Below are positions 43,690 through 56,101 of a DNA stretch of 64,000 nt, piece after piece; the stretch's first letter is position 1, and each line of letters opens with the position of its first letter. A program made the translations under genes and the position numbers. A model generated the notes under the pieces. It did not search any database and was not told where the DNA came from. It saw nothing but the letters and a program-made list of their open reading frames with translations. The stretch spans positions 14,062,157-14,126,156 of the forward strand of contig CM060113.1 in assembly GCA_030522415.1 (NCBI GenBank), in the 5' to 3' direction. The stretch comes from Channallabes apus. Lineage: Eukaryota > Chordata > Actinopteri > Siluriformes > Clariidae.

Positions 43690-46394
43690 GTACATAGGTA
43701 AGTATTAGGTAAAAAATGTTATTACGTCCCAAGTTTTAGTCTGTGTTAATAATGTAAGGCTTGATTTTTAGGGCTGTAAACAGAAGATTGCTTGTCTTTA
43801 TGGTAGAGCTACTGTATTTGGCCCACTGCAATAATTTAAAAATAATGAGAAAAATGACACTTTGAAATGTGATGCCATAACCCTAAGTCATAGTGGACAG
43901 GAAAAAAAAAATTTATTACAATATTTCATAATTTTTTTCTTTTTCAGATTTAATAATTTACTGTCTTTTTTTATATACTGTATACTAATCTCTATTTGTC
44001 TATTCATGAGACATTGGGAGTTATTTTCCATTACTTGTATATTCTTTGTTTCACAATGGGTGAAGCAGACATTAATATAATTTAAAAGCAAAGATAAATT
44101 TTTTCATTTATTTATTTATTTTTTAAAATGCATATAAACACAATTTATTTGCATGCTAAACTGAAGAACATACACAGTTCAAATTCTCCTGTAATCTTAA
44201 ATTTCCCCCATGGCCAGAAAATAGAGCACAAGGGGATCATTTATGCAACGGCAAATTAATAAGATCTTTTTTGTTCCCCGTCTTTAAGCAGTAAAACTTT
44301 CCAGGAAGTTGGATTACTTTGACTTGAGGCAATTTGGAGCTTTGCCATGTGAATTAATTTCCATATAAACCTGCTACAAAGCCCCCAAACCCAAAAGTGG
44401 AATATTCTGTGGAAAGGAAATGTGGAAGGAGGCTGCATAGCTGGGGAAGTTTGCATCATGAGCCATCTGGGTCTAAACAGCTTTTCATGGGCTGATTGGT
44501 ATCCCAAACCTAAAATCAAAGTGGCTCTAATCTAGCAAATCCAAAAGTGTCATAAAACTGGGTCTTGTCCAGGTTTTGGTTTGGAAGAAATTCAGAGTGA
44601 AGTGAACATGCCTGACTATGAATGCTTTTCCTCTATTCAAAGAAAATGAAAGGCTCTAAAGGGAATCTCTCAAGCACTGAGTTGTACCCTCCCAAGTCAC
44701 AGCTTCATGTTCGATTTCTTTGCCAATTGCAGCTTTTGTTTTGCCCTATGATTTGGGGTGTGGGAAATATAATGAAATACTTCCAAAAAGTAAAAAAAAA
44801 AAAAAAAGAAGTTTTTTAAATGTACATTGCAATGTGTATTATAAGAGTCTAGGTCAATTCAGAAAACTATACAGTGTACAGTGTTCTAATGGCTACTACT
44901 GTACCATAAATAGGGCAAAACAAAATGTTCTATGAAATCAGTGATTGACACCAAGTAAATTTTTTTAAGTTCAGAATCTGAATGGTTTGATAAAAAAAAA
45001 AAAGCATTTTGAATGCACCCCGTGTACAGAAGCTCTGCGGGTGGAAACTGGATGGCTGAAGATGGGAAAAAGACCAGGCAATGTTTCAGTTGTTTTATCT
45101 ATTACTCCAACTTCCTCAACCTCAACAAAACTGTCTTATTTTGGTGAGTCTGAGGCTACTGAAGGGCATTTTGTCTATTCTGGGATGCTTTTGTGCTCAC
45201 TATGGTTGTGTGAGTGATTATTTGAGTGATTGTAGGCTTCAACCATTCTCTTCATCAACACAGTGCTTACATGCGCAGAACTGCCAGTCTCTGCATGCTA
45301 CTGTAAGTTCACATTTTATATAAACTAATTGTGATATAAAATACTCTGTGATAAGCAGCTTCTGAAACACTTAAACTAAAATGCCATGTAACTGAGGTCA
45401 CATGTTTTTCCTCATTTCAATATCAGATGTTTAATTCATTCCTAATCAACCTAATTACAAATATTATATATTTTAAGTACTGCCAATAATGATGCAAAAT
45501 TTCTCAAAACATGTTATAAATGCTATGTTGTTTGCCTCATGGTTTATCTTAGAACTGCCTGCCCAGCAAAGTGGTCATTTTAGCTTGCACTCATTTTTTA
45601 CATTATGCTTCCATTTTCATTTTAATATTCTCTAAGCTAGTAAGGATGTAATTACACCTAATTGAATCCGATGTTACTGTATTTTAATGAGCTTTATTGA
45701 AAACAGTCTTAGATTTGGTACAAAAAGGCTTTTTGAGAAATGCAATTAATAGAATTTCCCTTGACCTCTTTACAATAATGCAGTAATTGAAAATTTTTTT
45801 AGTTGAATATTTGTGTAATAGATGATATAATATAAAATATAAAAATTTAAGATTTTTCAATCGAAAGGATTTGCTGTTATATCCCCAAGATTAAGCCTGT
45901 TACATAAAACTCACTAACGTACTGTAAATTAAAGTAAGTAAAGTTCCTTTTTAATATTTGAGGGACATTGTCAGGTGCGAGCAGGTGGACACAAGTGCAG
46001 TTTAACTGAACCTTAATATCTGAAGCAAAGCAAATGTCTAGCAGAGTCAAAAGGATGAAACTAACCAGGGTCGTGAATGTGCAAACAACTTAGACTAGAA
46101 AAAGCTAAACTCATAAACAAGAAAAATATTCCAAGGTCAAAATCAAGTAAGAAGTGAATTCTGATATACAGGCGTGTTAACATCTGGGTATAAGAACACA
46201 GGACGTGAGCCAAATATTATTGTCTGATTGACTGACAAGTGATGGAGGTTGCTGCCTGTAGGGTCACACTGGTTTGATTAGCTGTTTAGTTATATGGTTG
46301 GTGTATGTCCTAAAACTGGCATGATTAGAGATCTACAGAAGAAAAAAAGCTAGGTAATGCTATCAATTTAACTTAAAAATATATCACATGCTCA
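43690..46394. other. Long unique-looking stretch, no gene recognised
   Basis: No transposon ends or credible frame. 44250-44530 and 45560-45760 are of balanced composition, unlike the AT-rich surroundings, and could be conserved non-coding sequence; this is only an impression. Confidence 0.35.
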
Positions 46395-46402
46395 CTCAAT
46401 AC

Positions 46403-46867
46403 CAGAGGTGTCAAGTAACGAAGTACAAATACTTTGTTGCCTTACTTAAGTAGAAATTTTGGGTATCTATACTTTACTGGAGAAATTATTTGTCAGTCGA
46501 CTTTTTACTTCAATCCCTTACATTTATAAGCAATTATCTGTACTTTCTACTCCTTACATTTAAAAAATAGCCTTGTTACTCTATTTTTATGATCAGAACG
46601 CACAACCCCCCCCCCCCGGTCACATGATAAGAACGCGCACAACGCATACCCCCCCCCCCCATGATCAGAAAGCGAGACCTTAATGCTTTTGTCGCCCCTC
46701 ACGGTACTTTTACTTTTATACTTTAAGTAGTTTTGAAACCAGTACTTTTAAACTTTTACTTAAGTAAAAAGCTTGGGTTGATACTTCAACTTCTAAAGAA
46801 GTATTTTTGAACCCTAGTATCTATACTTCTACTCAAGTAATGAATGTGAATACTTTTGACACCACTG
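46403..46867. mobile_element. hAT miniature element (465 bp) with 8-bp duplication
   Basis: It starts CAGAGGTGTCAAGTAACG and ends AATACTTTTGACACCACTG, with CTCAATAC duplicated exactly (46395-46402; 46868-46875). The 8-bp duplication identifies the hAT superfamily. The interior has TACTTAAGTA-type motifs and C tracts. Confidence 0.92.
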
Positions 46868-47030
46868 CTCAATACTATGAGAAAGTTTAATAATGCTAAT
46901 GAAAACATAATAGCAGTCCTGACCCAATTTAACTACTGCATACAGTATACAGTACTCTAAATTAATAAATGTATGACATAGAGTACATCATGTATGCTGG
47001 ACATTTATTGTGTTTAATTTGTCAAATCCT

Positions 47031-47330
47031 TCAAGAATGAGTTCATCAGGTGATTTGGAGATAAACTCAGGGAGACCAGATTGAGGTGGTTTGGACATGT
47101 TCAGAGGAGAGATAGTGAATATATCGGTAGAAGGACGCTGAGGTTGGAACTGCCAGGCAGGAGGTCTAGAGGAAGACCAAAGAGGAGATTTATGGATGCA
47201 GTGAGAGAGAACATGAAGTTAGTTGGTGTGAGAGAAGAGGATGCAGAGGATAGGGTTAGAAAGAGGCAGAAGATTTGCTGTGGTGATCCCTGAAAGGGAA
47301 CGGACGAAAGACAAAGAAGAAAAAGAATTT
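47031..47330 (+). pseudogene. RTE LINE 3'-end fragment
   Basis: Closely related to 25880-26192 with an internal deletion near its start. It encodes RWFGHVQRRDSEYIGRRTLR and GRRSRGRPKRRFMDAVREN, ending GDP-stop at 47293, then an A-rich GACAAAGAAGAAAAAGAA tail. The few differences from the full copy suggest a recent, 5'-truncated insertion. Confidence 0.92.
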
Positions 47331-47699
47331 GTGAATTTCATGATTATGCTACCAGAGATGAAATTGGTAGCATTACTGAACAAGTACCAGTAATGACCAA
47401 CATGGGTAAATTTTGACCAGGATCACCATTGTATTCTGCTGGATGGCTAATAACCACAAAACTGTTATTTTTTTTGTCAGTGGGGAGCTAATAAAATGAT
47501 CCTGCAGATTTTTTACCTTGTATGTTGTAGCATCTTCATACACAGCTATTTCTGCCATTGCACATTTTTATAACTGAGCTTTATGACATTCAGCAAAATC
47601 ATACACAGATTGTGGTTTGTTTTTGGTTCAGGTGTGACGTTCGGAAGCTCTATATTGATATCCCGCATTGGGTCTGTGTGATATTTCATGTCCCTTCTG

Positions 47700-47850
47700 T
47701 GATTGGTGGGTTCTTTGTGGTGCCTACGACAGTCCAAAGACATGCAGATTAGGCTAAGTGGCATTCCCGAATTGTTTCCTGGGATAGACTCCAGGCCCCC
47801 TGTGACCCTGCTTACAGGATAAAGCGTTATAAACAACAATGAGTGAGTGA
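47700..47850 (+). repeat. SINE 3'-part fragment
   Basis: TGGGATAGACTCCAGGCCCC and CAGGATAAAGCGTTATAAAC match the SINE tail region; GTCCAAAGACATGCAGATTA upstream matches its middle. Confidence 0.75.
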
Positions 47851-47859
47851 ATCTTGGTG

Positions 47860-50800
47860 TGGCTTGTCTGAGTTGTGCTTGTGGATGAGTTATACTGTAC
47901 AGCTTCTGAAGACCTGGAAGCACTGCATCAAAATGAACAGACAGCCAATAGCTGCTTTAAGATAATTGGATTAATATGCTATATCTGACTTTTCCAGGTG
48001 GAGTCAAAAGCTGTTTTGTTCTGAACAATCTGTAGCATTGTCTAAAGAGGCAGCAGAGCAGCCAGACAGCAAAATATTACAATAGTCAAATCCACACATA
48101 TGAGCCAAAGTATAATGGCGACCTGCCTAGCATGCTGTTGGTCCTATGAGTGCCAGCAAATCAGCTCCAACCCACCATGGCATGAACTCTACAAGACCTC
48201 AAATGGTGCTCTGTGGTATTTGGCTGTTAACCAAGACATTAACAGCATATCCATTAAGTCATTTAAATTTGAGTCACCACACATCCCACAAATTGAAAAT
48301 GGAAGAGTAAGAAATAGGGGTCATCAGAGCAGGTCACCTTCTTGAATTACACTAAAGACTAACATTTGCATGCCCGTTTTTGACATATTTCATAATAGGC
48401 TTGTGTTACAGGAGCATAGGCACTCTGACCTGACTGTGGTGCTATGAACTGTGTTGTGACATGTTCCTCCAGAACCCATGACCACAAATTTATGTGCATT
48501 GAGCCATAGCTTTTGTTTTAGACCTGATGGAATAGTCTCCATTGTCCTTGCACTTTAATGAACCTCTGCTGAACAGGAGCATGACATTACCCTTGCTGAT
48601 CCATGGTTATTACATAATCAATGTTATTTGTTTTATTACTGAGCGGTCAGTATATGTTGGCTCAGCTCTGTAGAGGTTATGAGAGCATGAAATTATCTCT
48701 TACCATCATGAGGTCACAGCATATGTCTTATTTAAAATTTTTAAGATATGCATGATCAGAAGTCATAATGCAATATAATGCCGGCCATTATGTTACACTT
48801 TTACCTTTCACTTGACAACCTGGTGGTGGTGTTAAAAACATAAACAAACATAAAAACATTTGAACAAATTTTTAATAGGGTTTTCATAGGTGTATCTGGC
48901 CGAGCTTGAGGTAACATATAGGCTTTGTTTCATCGCAATCAGCCCACGAGAAGATAAAATATACTCATTTGAAATTTCGATAGAAAACGCCCATATTATA
49001 AAAAAAATCTACCTTGGAAAATCATTATTTCATCTCAAAATAGAGATGCGCTGTACATTTTTAATCGGCGCTTATGAGTGTACAGTTCAAATCTATTTAA
49101 TAAATGCAATCTCACACCTTCACTCTACACATAAAAAATTACGTTCAAAATTCAACAGATGGCACTGTACATTTTTTAAAACACGCTTAAGTGTGTGCAA
49201 TTAAATTTCATGTGAACAAAGTTGCCGGCGCAGCTAGCATACAATAATAATGCACGATTGTTCAATTACCAGCCACGGTACAATCTGTCATAACAAACTG
49301 CCAGTTTAGCTTGTTTAGAAAAGTCTAGTGGTACTATAAAGCTGAGATGGATTTTCAAACAACAATTATGCATCAATAAGATATTCTTTTCTTGAATCAT
49401 GTCAGGATTTAACAGAGAACTGTTACCACTGTCACTGTTTATTATTTTCTCCAATGCTACCATTAACTGTCCAGTAAAGAATATGCACTCGAATGGAACC
49501 ATAACCATTTGTGTCATCCATTTCAAATCAGAGATGATGGTTTAATCAGGGCTGTGTTTGGCCCTGCTACTCCGCCTCTGTCTCTTTGGTTTGATCTTCA
49601 CGCCACAGTGATTTTCCATTTTAACACAATAAGCCGGAGGTGGGAGTAGGGTTGTAGAGGGGTGTAATAACACATTCATTCCCCTATGTGCTTTAAATTC
49701 CAGTTTTGACACCAACCAGAGAATGGACAGAGCCATTGTCAAAATGGTGAGATACATGCTGAGTTAGACTGAGCTGGTTTTAATGAGCACTGCTGGCTAA
49801 CACACTATTAATGTGATAAATTGAAGTTTTCATGTCCTACTCAGACTGGAATAAAGCGGTTACAGAATGAAGAAATGAATACATGAATGTTCTGCCCAGC
49901 AACAATTTGTTAAAAAAAGGCTTAAGGTCAAACTACTTGATTAAAATGTTTAATCTACTTTTAGTTAATCTACTTCCATAAATGAATAGATAACTGCTCT
50001 GGTGTGGATCATTGTTTTTTTTTTTCCTGCAGAGTGAAATGTTCACAGCATGAGGCTCTTAGCCCGCTGAACTGCATGGCTCAGAACATAGCTATTTATC
50101 CAGAAATGACCTTCACATCAGAGTATGTGCACACAGCATCAAACCTCTGGGTGCCAATAAACCTAAATGTCTTGCGCGGAAATGTGTGTCAGAGGTCGTA
50201 TCGTAGCCGATACATGTTCAGATGATGGATTCAGATTGAGATGTTTGTTTCAACAAGTGGTATTTGGACCTGAGGCAAAAATGCTAAATAAGTATTGAAA
50301 ACCACGATCAAATGGCAAAAGAGGTTATTCATGTAGCCATAACCACACCCTGTGCCTTGTGTTCACTGGAATATATAATGTATATAAAATTTTGTACAAT
50401 TGGAATCAATGTACATTTTAGATTCATGGAAATTATTACAAAGTTTTATTGATGTTTAGAATGATTTAAAGAAAACACTATGAATAAAACATTACCATGT
50501 ATAAACATTTAAATGGGCAACTTTCGGCTTTACAGCAGGCTGTAAAATATAAATGTAATTTGAATGTGTGGAGTTGAATAATTCGAATGGATGGAGCGAA
50601 GCCAAATATGTGCATGGCAAATTAAAAATCTTAAATAAATCTGGCATCTAAAAATATATCAGTACACTTCGAAAGTGCATGGAATCCAATGGAGAATATG
50701 ATGCATGCTGAGACTGTGATTGCACAGTGGATCTAAGCAAGCAGCAAGAAAAGCCTCAGGCGCTTTTGGTGAGGAAAAAAAGCAGACTGAAGTCATACAT

Positions 50801-51460
50801 GACATGTTGTAGGTAAAAACCTCAGTCAGTATTTCTTACTGGATATATCTGACAAATCTACAAAGCAGGGGTGGTGGTTCTGCCCTAATGTTCTGGACAC
50901 CGCAGTTTAATTTGCACTTAACGACTAAAACCACTCCTCCCCCACCCAGTATGTGCACATTCACACATGTACAGGTGCAGTATCCACCTTGCAACAAAAC
51001 CATTGCCATTTTGGGTGTAAACACACATTGAGATATTCAGCTCATATAGGATTTGCAGTAGATACAGTAAGGTTAACAAGTCTGCGTACATCAACACAAC
51101 TATGGATAAAACAGTACACACAATGCAGCCAGGCCCAGGGCTTACATACAGTACAAATAGCAAGAAACAGAAACGTGCACATTTCAGCCTTAGTATCCCA
51201 TCCCACAGAGCTTATGTTATGTGAATGAGCAACATATTAGATAATAGAGATAATTAGAATGAGAAATAATTTTTGTCTGAACTGTCAAATGCATTAAATT
51301 TATAACAGGCAATCATCACAAAACACTGAGTCTACACATAGATGCTTTAAAGTAAAAGCAATTCATTACAATATTGGGTTACAACTTACAAAAAAAATGT
51401 AAGGTGTATGGTTGAAAAAGCATGTGAAAGTAAGGTCTATTCCATTTACATATGTTGTAA
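47860..51460. other. Long unique-looking stretch, no gene recognised
   Basis: No transposon ends found. A 104-codon frame at 48890-49204 has no recognisable motif. 49440-49760 and 50030-50220 are less AT-rich than the surroundings and might be conserved non-coding DNA; unverified. Confidence 0.35.
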
Positions 51461-51759
51461 TGTACACTGTAACAAATTGCTGTATTTTTTTACAGCAAAA
51501 TTATACAGAAACTTCCTGTTTTGCCATTTTACAATTTATTGCTGTAATTTGCAATGCATTATGGGTTATACAGGTTTTTACAAGTGTTAACTGTATATTT
51601 CACTGTTAGCTGTAATTAATTTACAGGTAGGAGGTGCTTTCACTGTATCTTAAATATTTTTACAAGAATTTACTGTGCTGTTGCATTATGGTATTGCGCA
51701 GGCTGATGTGAGGGTTGCCCACTAGAGGGCAGTGTTTTTAGTTTGTAGTTTTTGTTGTA

Positions 51760-51867
51760 GACCCAGTTTCCCAGAAGGCACCTCGGTTAGCTGACGCAGA
51801 TGCCCAGCTGAACCGAGGATGCAATTAGTATAAGCATAAATACCTGTTTGTTCTGGGAAACTGGGTC
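51760..51867. mobile_element. 108-bp miniature inverted-repeat element
   Basis: GACCCAGTTTCCCAGAA and its exact inverse TTCTGGGAAACTGGGTC bound 108 bases. This is the style of a known fish hAT-type miniature family. No duplication seen. Confidence 0.7.
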
Positions 51868-51880
51868 GAGCATTAATTTC

Positions 51881-52669
51881 TGTTATGTGGGTTTTGTTTT
51901 GTTTTGTTTTGTTCTGTTCTGTTCTGTTTTAGTTTAGTTTAACAGTATGGTTGGCCTTTTGGTTTCAGGAGCACTTTAAGTTTGTTTATATTAAGATGTC
52001 TCTTTGTCTTTGTGTCTCCTAGCAGGATTAGCCTCTAGGAGAATTAGCCCTTTGTGTTTACCCTTTTGTATAAGTAACCCCCATTGCATGTTTAGTTATT
52101 AGTCTGTTTAAATACTAATGAGGGTGATACTAACATGTCTAGATCTTAGTCTGTCTAGTCTTCGTTCCTGTCTAGTCTCATTGTATGATTAGCTCTTAGT
52201 CTGTTTAGGTACAGTACTAACATCTTGGCCACTAATCTTTAGAGTTCTTAGTCTGTTTCATACTTAGTCTGCTGTGTACCTTGTCTGTTCAATCCCTTGG
52301 GTCTCAGGCTACTAGCCTGTTTAGCCATTAGTCTGATTAGCTATGAGCTATCTTAGCAGCTAATGTGCAGAACAGGTGGTAGACCTAGCCAAGCCTGTCT
52401 TGTTTGTTTGTCCCTTGTGTTTAGTCCTCTAGGCTGTTTAGTGTGTCTTGTCCAGTTTGTATCCCATGTCTGTATTGTGTATCAATGTATGTAATCCCTA
52501 GTCTTATGTCTAAGTGTTTGAGTTCTGTTTCGTATGCTCCATGTTTTTAGCCAACTCTTAGTTCATATTTTGTTCATGTTTTAAAGACTCTTTTCTGTTT
52601 CACTGCATCCCCTCTGCATTTATGCCTCAACACCAAGCCCACAGTCCAACATCATAGCAGAACGTGACA
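51881..52669. repeat. Possible solo LTR with repeated TTAGTCTGTTTAG motifs
   Basis: The segment has many spaced copies of TTAGTCTGTTTA-type words. Read on the minus strand it begins TGTCACGTTCTGCTATGATG, resembling the start of fish gypsy LTRs. No flanking duplication confirms it. Confidence 0.35.
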
Positions 52670-53097
52670 GCTGATATGGTTTGAAATTTTGTGGACTGAA
52701 GCACAGCGACAACAGCTGAAGTTCAATTAAATTTACTTCCATAAGTATTTATTTCTTTTAATGTAAAGTAATTCATATATATGGGGAATATCCTGATAAA
52801 ACTTATATAATGTTATCAGGATATTCCCTCTAAACGTTATGTTTAGCTATTTTGTAATGGGATGTTTAGTTAACTTTTTCTGTTACTTCAGGCGAGGAGG
52901 AGAAATGCGATGCGCTCCATTTCAGAAAGCAGCCTAAACTAAAAGGTAAATTGTTATCGTCATGTTAATGTTGTATGCTGCAGTTTGTTCGCTTTATTTG
53001 CCTTTATTTTCTAGAGAGTATTTGTAATTTGGCAGGAACAGCATTGCTATGGAAGTGCGTGTGAGACAAAATTAACATTACATCAAATGCTCAGTTG

Positions 53098-53100
<3 letters not shown>

Positions 53101-53130
<30 letters not shown>
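53101..53130. repeat. Poly(T) tract
   Basis: About 30 T residues; another T run lies near 53212-53226. The region 52700-53800 is otherwise AT-rich interior of the inverted-repeat element. Confidence 0.9.
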
Positions 53131-53811
53131 AAAAATGTAAATATTAACATCGTTGGATAAGTTTCTCTGAAACCTGGAGTATATTTTGTAAAGGAAAATG
53201 TCGTTAATTTCTTTTTTTTTTTTTTTAAATTAATTGTTTTGTCAAAGGTAAAAACTTAATGTCATGCCGATGAATGCTGCTTTTTGTTACCGATTTATTC
53301 ACCTAGCTCTCGATAGAGTATTTTTGAAATAATTGCATATAAACAGACACAACAGACTGAAATGCTGACCATTTTTATTTTTAGGCAAACAGTCCCTTTA
53401 ACTTTTATTTATTGCTTTATGCTTTAATCTTGAGTTTTGTAGTTTTGTAACAGCAGATTTTTTTTATAAGTTTTTCTGTACTTGAAAAAGTAAAATTGTT
53501 ACCAGTGACAGTGCTGAAGTGTTGTCAGCGTTAATAAACAGTTTTCTTACAACAGCTTTGAATTTGAGTGATTATTTTTCGAAATCTTTGTTTTAATGCA
53601 TTTACATCAGTATAATAAAGTACAGTTCACAGCACAGTACTGTTCACAGTTAAAATGGTTATTTACAGGAATTTTATAGTAAAAATGTTACAGCTACATC
53701 TTGGCTTTTGTTGAATCCACAGGATTTTATTGGCAACGTTTGTTGCCAGGTAAGTACTGTAATTTAATGTAATTACAAAAAAAAACCTGTAATGCCTTTT
53801 TACAAGTTTAA

Positions 53812-54162
53812 TTTCATTCATTTCCTATACCGCTTAATCCTGTGTTCAGGGTCGTGGGGGACCTGGAGCCTATCCCAGGAGACTTCGGGCACTAGGCGGG
53901 GTACACCCTGGACAGGGTGCCAATCCATCGTAGGGCATACACACACACACCCAATCACACACTACGGGCAATTTTAGGACTGCCAATTAGCCTAACCTGC
54001 ATATCTTTGGACTGTGGGAAGAAACCGGAGTACCCGGAGGAAACCCACCAAGCACGGGGAGAACATGCAAACTCCATGCACACAGATGGGAATCGAGCCT
54101 GGCCGGGGAATCGAACCCTGGAGGTGCAAGGCGACAGTGCTAACCACTACACCACCGTGTGT
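53812..54162 (-). mobile_element. tRNA-derived SINE, near full length
   Basis: The inverse of the 57458-57831 copy, from CCTATACCGCTTAATCCTG at the tail to GTGGTGTAGTGGTTAGCAC (inverted) at the head. Inserted in the 2.85-kb inverted-repeat element. Confidence 0.9.
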
Positions 54163-55067
54163 AATAATAAAATACTGTATTCTGCAAACATCAATTTATT
54201 GTAAATTGCTAAGCAGTATTATACTGTAATCCATTTTACAGCAATTAACAGCTATTTTACAGGATTTTATTGGCAACTTTTTTGCCAGTAAATTACTGTA
54301 AATTCTACAGTGTTCTTTAGTGTACATATTTATTTTTTGGAATGCACATTTAGTATTCACACATGAATAAACCACATTTTCTGGGGTGTTAAGGCATTGA
54401 TTTGGCTACTTTGGGGAAGCTACTGCACCACTAAGCTCCTCCCTCTCATCATCCAAGCTACACAGAAGTGGATTAACACTCGAAGCGCCGCGCCAGTGTC
54501 ACCTACTTTTAACGCGGTTCACCGGTCATTTTGACCGCCTATTGTTTTGAATGGCAAGCTGTCGCTGACACACAATGATCACTAGATGGTGCTTTCACCC
54601 AAAGCAAATAGTTTAGCTCCAAGATAAACTTGCACTTGGGCAATGCGGGGCAAGCGGGGCACGAGGATGGGTCAGACAGGTCTGGAGGGCAGAGGGAGTC
54701 TAGATCACTGGCAGCTCAGGAACGACATGTGTAGCTCGACAGAGAGGGAAAGAGAGAGAGGTGGAGAGAGAGCAGAAGAGGAGAGATGGCAATTAGGTAT
54801 GGTCACAGTCAGATAATGGATAATGTGAATGTATATTTACTGTAGAGTGCAAGCAGAGACTCCGGCATCCCTGAGATGTACCCTGTAGAGTGCAAGCAGA
54901 GACTCCAGCATCCCTGAAATGTAAAGCAAACATCACCTCACCATCAACAAACCTGAGTGATCAATGAGAATGGGGAAGACAGCATCTAAACATATCAGTT
55001 CATCGTAATACTCTACGTTCATGAATCCCCCAGATCTGCTCCTTTACCTAAGGCAAATCTACAGTAT

Positions 55068-56098
55068 TTATAAAAATGCTTGGCTAAATAAATAGGTTTT
55101 TAGCCTAGACTTAAACACTGAGACTGTGTCTGAGTCCCGATCATTAATGTGAAGACTATTCCATAATTTTGGAGCTTTGTAAGAAAAAGCTCTGCCCCCA
55201 GCTGTAGTTTTCATATTATGCGGTACTGACAAGCAGCCTGCATCCTTTGATCGAAGTAGGCGTGGCGGATCATAAGACACTAGCAGTTCACTCAGATACT
55301 GCGGCGCAAGACCATTTAATGCTTTATATGTCAAGAGTAGTATTTTAAAATCAATGCGAAATTTCACAGGGAGCCAATGTAGTGAAGATAAGAGAGGTGT
55401 GATGTGCTCGTGTCTTCAGGTTCTAGTGAGGGCTCTCCCTGCTACATTCTGGACTAGCTGAAGCTTGTTTATGCATCTTGTTGAACAACCAGACAGTAAG
55501 GCATTACAATAGTCCAACCTAGAGGTGATAAAAGCATGGACTAGTTTTTCTGCATCGTTTAGCGACAGTATATTTCTTATCTTGGCAATATTTCTGAGGT
55601 GAAAGAATGCTATCTTGGTAATATTATCTACATGAGCTTCAAATGAAAGGCTGGAATCTATAATCACAGTGAATCACAGTCTTTTACTGTTGCACTTGAT
55701 GGAACAGAAAGGCCATCTAAAGTTACAGTGTGATCTAAAATCTTATTTCTAGCTGAATCCGGTCCTAAAACTTCTGTCTTATCAGGATTAAGCAGAAGGA
55801 CGTTAATTAGCATCCGATCTCTTATATCCTGCACACATTGCTCAACTTTAGTGAGCTGGTTTTTCTCATCTGGTTTTGCTGAGACATATAACTGTGTGTC
55901 GTCAGCATAACAATGAAAACTAATACCATGTTTACGAATTATGTTGCCCAGAGGAAGAATGTAAAGGGAAAAAAGCAGTAGGCCTAAAACTGAACCTTGT
56001 GGAACACCAAACTCCACTAGAGAGCATGCAGAATAATCACTGTTTAAGTTTACATACTGTTAACGATCGGTCAAATAGGATCTGAGCCAGGAGAGGTA
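55068..56098 (-). pseudogene. L2 LINE reverse transcriptase, C-terminal part
   Basis: It reads [20 protein letters not shown] and the catalytic [12 protein letters not shown], then NPDKTEVL, a thumb region (LDYCNALLSG), and the L2 C-terminal signature KILLLTYKALNGLAPQYLSE to WNSLHINDRDSDT. The frame shifts near 55660 and 55400, and a stop occurs near 56050, so it is inactive. L2 reverse transcriptase would copy the LINE RNA at a nicked target. Confidence 0.9.
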
Positions 56099-56101
56099 GT
56101 G

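Larger units (their letters stand above)
51464..54313. mobile_element. Inverted-repeat element (2.85 kb), ACACTGTA termini
   Basis: The left end ACACTGTAACAAATTGCTGT and the right end (inverse ACACTGTAGAATTTACAGTA) agree at the tip, and both arms are filled with CTGTAAATT/TTTACAG motifs, as in a common fish non-autonomous transposon group. No clear target duplication. The interior holds a small hairpin element, a possible LTR and a SINE. It may be a composite of two neighbours. Confidence 0.55.

Noticed and set aside
48890..49204. 104-codon frame as a small gene
   Set aside because: No motif, no splice or promoter context, and lengths of this order arise by chance in AT-rich DNA.
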